A DNA stretch of 64,000 nt from positions 11,844 to 75,843 of the forward strand of contig JBBSQC010000016.1 in assembly GCA_038258215.1 (NCBI GenBank), written 5' to 3'. Shown piece after piece: positions 61,204 through 64,000 of the stretch; the first letter of the stretch is position 1; each line of letters starts with the position of its first letter. The notes below the pieces were generated by a model. That model was not told the DNA's origin. It was given only the letters and a program-made list of their open reading frames with translations, and searched no databases. Source of the stretch: Fodinibacter sp038258215. Lineage in GTDB: Bacteria > Actinomycetota > Actinomycetes > Actinomycetales > Dermatophilaceae. The position numbers were made by a program, and so were the translations under genes.

Positions 61204-62322
61204 ATGACTACCCAGGTCGCCATCGTCTTCTGGAGTGTGGTCGCAGCGCGGTTCGCGCTGCCACTGCTCATTCCCCGGTTCCCGCTCCCGGCGATCATCG
61301 CCTGTCTCATCCTCGACGGGGTCGACCAGACCATCTTCCAGACCTTCGGCTTCGACCCCCCGGGCTACCAGAACTACGACAAGGCGATGGACCTGTTCTA
61401 CCTCGCCATCGCCTACCTCACGACGATGCAGAACTGGACGCGAACGTCCGCGGCCTCGATCGCGAAGTTCCTCTTCTTCTACCGCCTGGTCGGTGTCCTG
61501 CTCTTCGAGCTCACCGGTGCTCGGCTCCTGCTGCTCGTGTTCGCCAACACCTTCGAGTACTTCTTCATCGCCTACGAGCTGGTGCGGACCCGCTGGGACC
61601 CCAGGCGCTACGGCCTGCGGTGGTGGCTGGTCGTCGCTGCCGCCATCTGGGTCTTCGTCAAGCTCCCCCAGGAGTACTGGATCCACATCGCCCAGCTCGA
61701 CCTGACCGACGCACTTCGGGACGTTCCGTGGTTCGCGCCGGCTCTCGTCGTCGCGCTGCTCGCGGCAGCTGCGGTGCTGTGGTTCGTCGTCCGCCCTCGC
61801 CTGGACCGTCCGGACTGGTCGCTGCGCCTCATCGCGGACCCGCTCCCGGAGGAGATGGCGACCGCAGCGCAGCGCGACGAGTGGACGGCGAACCACCTGA
61901 GGGTCCGATCGTGGGACACGGTGGAACGGATCGTCCTCATCGGTCTCCTGTCCGTGATCTACGCCCGAATCCTTCCCGGGCTGGAGGTCTCGGGGACCCG
62001 CCTCTTCATCGGCATCGCCGTCTACGTCGTGGCCAACGTCGTGATCAGCGTGCTCGTGGCCCGTCGGGTGGGCAGCAAGGAGGGCCTGGCCGCTGCCTTC
62101 GGAGTGCGCGTGGCCGTCAACATCGGGCTGGTCCTCCTCGCCCGGCTGGTGCTGGGCGGCAACGCGCTCTCCCTCACGGACACCCTCTTCTTCGTGCTGC
62201 TCCTGACCCTGCTGACGACCATGCAGGACCGGTTCGCGCCGGTCGGCGTGGTGCGGGCCGCGCACGACCGCTCGGACCTGGAACCGCTCTCCGGCGCTCA
62301 GAAGGGGGGCACAGCGGGGTAG
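61204..62322 (+). CDS. hypothetical polytopic membrane protein
   Basis: 372 residues from ATG at 61204 with AGGAG 4 bases upstream. About eight or nine hydrophobic segments, for example VAIVFWSVVAARFALPLLIP and FVLLLTLLTTMQDRF. Conserved-looking stretches are LILDGVDQTIFQTFGFDPPG and VRSWDTVERIVLIGLLSVIY. I do not recognise the family. Divergent from ilvB; its last 25 bases overlap the convergent HNH gene. Confidence 0.75.
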   Translation: MTTQVAIVFWSVVAARFALPLLIPRFPLPAIIACLILDGVDQTIFQTFGFDPPGYQNYDKAMDLFYLAIAYLTTMQNWTRTSAASIAKFLFFYRLVGVLLFELTGARLLLLVFANTFEYFFIAYELVRTRWDPRRYGLRWWLVVAAAIWVFVKLPQEYWIHIAQLDLTDALRDVPWFAPALVVALLAAAAVLWFVVRPRLDRPDWSLRLIADPLPEEMATAAQRDEWTANHLRVRSWDTVERIVLIGLLSVIYARILPGLEVSGTRLFIGIAVYVVANVVISVLVARRVGSKEGLAAAFGVRVAVNIGLVLLARLVLGGNALSLTDTLFFVLLLTLLTTMQDRFAPVGVVRAAHDRSDLEPLSGAQKGGTAG

Positions 62323-63868
62323 CAGTCCGCGGTCGGCTTCCGGGGCTCACCTGCGGGCTCGGGCTCGGGTGGTGGTGGGGGCCAGTGGGCGTGGTCGGGG
62401 TGGGTGACTCGTCGCTGGCCGGTGGGTGAGTGCCAGGTGATGGTGCCGTCGGGGGTGAGGGTGTAGCGCCAGCGGGCGTGTTGCTTCATCCGGTGGTGGC
62501 GCCGGCAGAGTCCGGCGAGGTTGGCGGGGGTGGTCGCCCCGGAAGGCCAGGGGCGGGTGTGGTCCAGGTCCAGGGTGCGCGCGGGGGCGGTGCAGGCCCA
62601 CATCCGGCAGGTCCGGTCCCGGGTGAGGACGTGCGCGCGGATCGCCGTGGTGGGGGTGTAGGCGTGGGTGGTGGTCTCGAGCACGGTGCCGGTGGCGGTC
62701 TCGAGCAGCGCCCGGCCCACCTGGAGGGGGAAGGTGGAGCAGATCCCGGCCACGGTGGCGGCCTGGACCCAGCCGATGCCCGGGATGGCGCACCCGGAGA
62801 CCGCGGGCCCGCCAGCGACCGGGGCCATCACCACGGCCAGGTCCCAGCCGGGCTCACCGGAGAACCACCCCGAGTCCACCACCGCGCCCACCCGCGCCCG
62901 CGACGCCGCGGTGAGGCCCGCGACCGGGACCACCTCACCGCTGTCGTGGTCGCTCACCCACTCCACCGGCGCCACATCGGAGACAGCTGCGACCTCGGTG
63001 ACCTCGGTGACAGCTGCGTCGCCTCGGTCGCTGGGGTCGGGGTCGGAGTCGTCGGAGTCGGGGGCTGGTGCCAGGGGGTCGCACTGGTCGGGGTCGGCGG
63101 TGGTGAGGACGGGGATGCCGAGGGTGACGCTCGCGGTGACGGTGACCCGCGCCAGGAGCAGGTCGACCATCGCGTCCGCGCGGGCCGCGTCGATGCTCAA
63201 CCCCGGATCGGCCACCTGGTAGTCCCGGGCCAGAGTCGTCACCGCGGACCACGCCACGGCGGAGTCCGCGGCCGGCAGCAGCGCCCACCACGTCGTGGAC
63301 CCGTCCGGGCCGGGTGAGACCTCCACGGTGCGTCCCCGCCGGGTCCGGTCCGCCTCCGCCGCCGCCGCGGCGGGAGCGACGCGGTGGGCGACCCGCCGCG
63401 CCACCACACCCACCCGCGCGGGGTCCAGGTCGGCCAGCCGGTCCACCAGCACCGCCTCCACCAGCGCACACGCCGCCACGTCCAGCCCCACGCACGCCGC
63501 CACGACCTTGCGGGCCGTGCCCGAGGTCACCGACCCGGCCACCACCCCCGCCAGCAGGAGCGGGAAACGGGCCGCCAGATCCGCGCCCAGGGCCACCTGG
63601 TGACCCGCGACCCCCACCGTGGTCCCCGTGGCCAGGGCCACCTCGGTGGGCGCCATCGCGTCGACGAACCCCACCGGGTGCTCGACCTCCACCAACCCCC
63701 CAGAGGTCAACCGGTGCTCACGGGACGCGGCGTGCGCCGCCACCACCAGCGTCACCCCCCTCCGCCGCGTTCACCACCCCCTGGGCCACCCCGGCCAGCT
63801 CGAACAGCGCCTCCACACCCAGGGCCGGCCCCGCATCAGCAACCTCCACCCCGATCGCCGACTGAATC
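62298..63868 (-). pseudogene. DUF222/HNH endonuclease (13E12 repeat type), frameshifted and cut by an IS
   Basis: The main frame (62298-63755) holds a DUF222 region and a C-terminal HNH motif: VLTRDRTCRMWACTAPARTL, DLDHTRPWPSGATTPANLAG, LCRRHHRMKQHARW. Upstream, a second frame reads IQSAIGVEVADAGPALGVEA, LFELAGVAQGVVNAAEG and joins at six G residues on the minus strand (63755-63760); five would keep AEGVTLVVAA in frame. The 5' end is lost next to a transposase end near 63870. Members are multicopy in actinomycetes with no proven role. Confidence 0.8.
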
Positions 63869-63880
63869 GCCCCGGGTTTG

Positions 63881-64000
63881 TCAGACAGTTAGTTCTGCCG
63901 GGAGCGGTTGCTCGTCGGCGTGGGTGTGACGGTAGTGCTCCTCCTCGATTTCTGCTGGGGTCTGGTAGCCCAGTGAGGAGTGGATCCTGGTGTGGTTGAA
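63881..64000 (-). mobile_element. 3' end of an IS3-type transposase (partial)
   Basis: The last 40 codons read FNHTRIHSSLGYQTPAEIEE and stop at 63881-63883. This is the C-terminal end of the rve integrase domain of IS3-family transposases (YNxxRpHSsLGY pattern). It runs off the right edge. The IS end must lie between 63868 and 63880; a TG/CA-type terminal repeat (TGACAAACCCGGGG on the minus strand) is a candidate. Confidence 0.85.

Overview
The window is about 64 kb of very GC-rich DNA with coding bias typical of a high-GC actinomycete. Gene content and order point to Micrococcales, probably an Intrasporangiaceae-like organism (inference, no search run). Supporting signs are an HU protein with a long Lys/Ala/Pro tail, a mycothiol-type isomerase-family protein, CofC for coenzyme F420, an IclR-type (NdgR/LtbR-like) regulator divergent from leuCD, RNase J, apparently leaderless starts and an IdeR-type iron box. 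There is no rRNA and no CRISPR array. Two tRNAs, Glu(CTC) and Gln(CTG), lie beside gltX.

Layout. 1-2 kb: a TetR-controlled operon (TetR, maleylpyruvate isomerase-family protein, SnoaL-like protein) behind a promoter with two tetO-like palindromes. 2.1-8.9 kb: an accessory island with an intact DUF2510/DUF4041/T5orf172 protein and a membrane KAP P-loop NTPase, flanked by decayed fragments (subtilase, conjugation ATPase, PIN-like) and a small Ada-type zinc protein. 8.9-19.8 kb: core genes rnj, an ArsR/SRPBCC pair, ddl, a trans-sulfuration-type PLP enzyme, gpsA, plsC, cofC, murA and hup. 20-24.6 kb: leuD, leuC, the IclR regulator, a truncated sirohaem-type fragment and a MerR/DUF4188 pair. 24.6-33.2 kb: tRNAs, gltX and a ROK-regulated sugar ABC cluster with an alpha-glucosidase. 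33.2-41.9 kb: FAH-family hydrolase, an iron-box DUF2470 gene, secreted proteins, cimA with a leader-peptide attenuator, and an MBL-fold protein. 41.9-48.5 kb: a gamma-glutamyl-amine catabolic operon (permease, GntR, GS-like ligase, aldehyde dehydrogenase, SDR, class I amidotransferase hydrolase). 48.6-61 kb: ilvE, a frameshifted ClC channel, a K+ channel, leuB, a methyltransferase, serA, and ilvC-ilvN-ilvB with an attenuator. 61-64 kb: a membrane protein, a frameshifted DUF222/HNH gene and the end of an IS3-type transposase.

How it fits together. Branched-chain amino acid synthesis dominates the minus strand: ilvB, ilvN, ilvC, leuB, leuC, leuD, ilvE and cimA are all here. Two separate leader-peptide attenuators are visible: a Val/Leu leader before ilvB and an Ile leader before cimA. 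A palindrome between leuC and the IclR gene is the likely operator of that regulator. The catabolic operons (sugar, gamma-glutamyl amine) sit as blocks among these genes.

Most worth follow-up: the Ile attenuator on cimA, the tetO-like promoter, the DUF4041/KAP pair as a candidate defence locus, a pair of related long intergenic hairpins, and a strongly recurring octamer, CGGCATCC/GGATGCCG, which I did not find in the accessory island.
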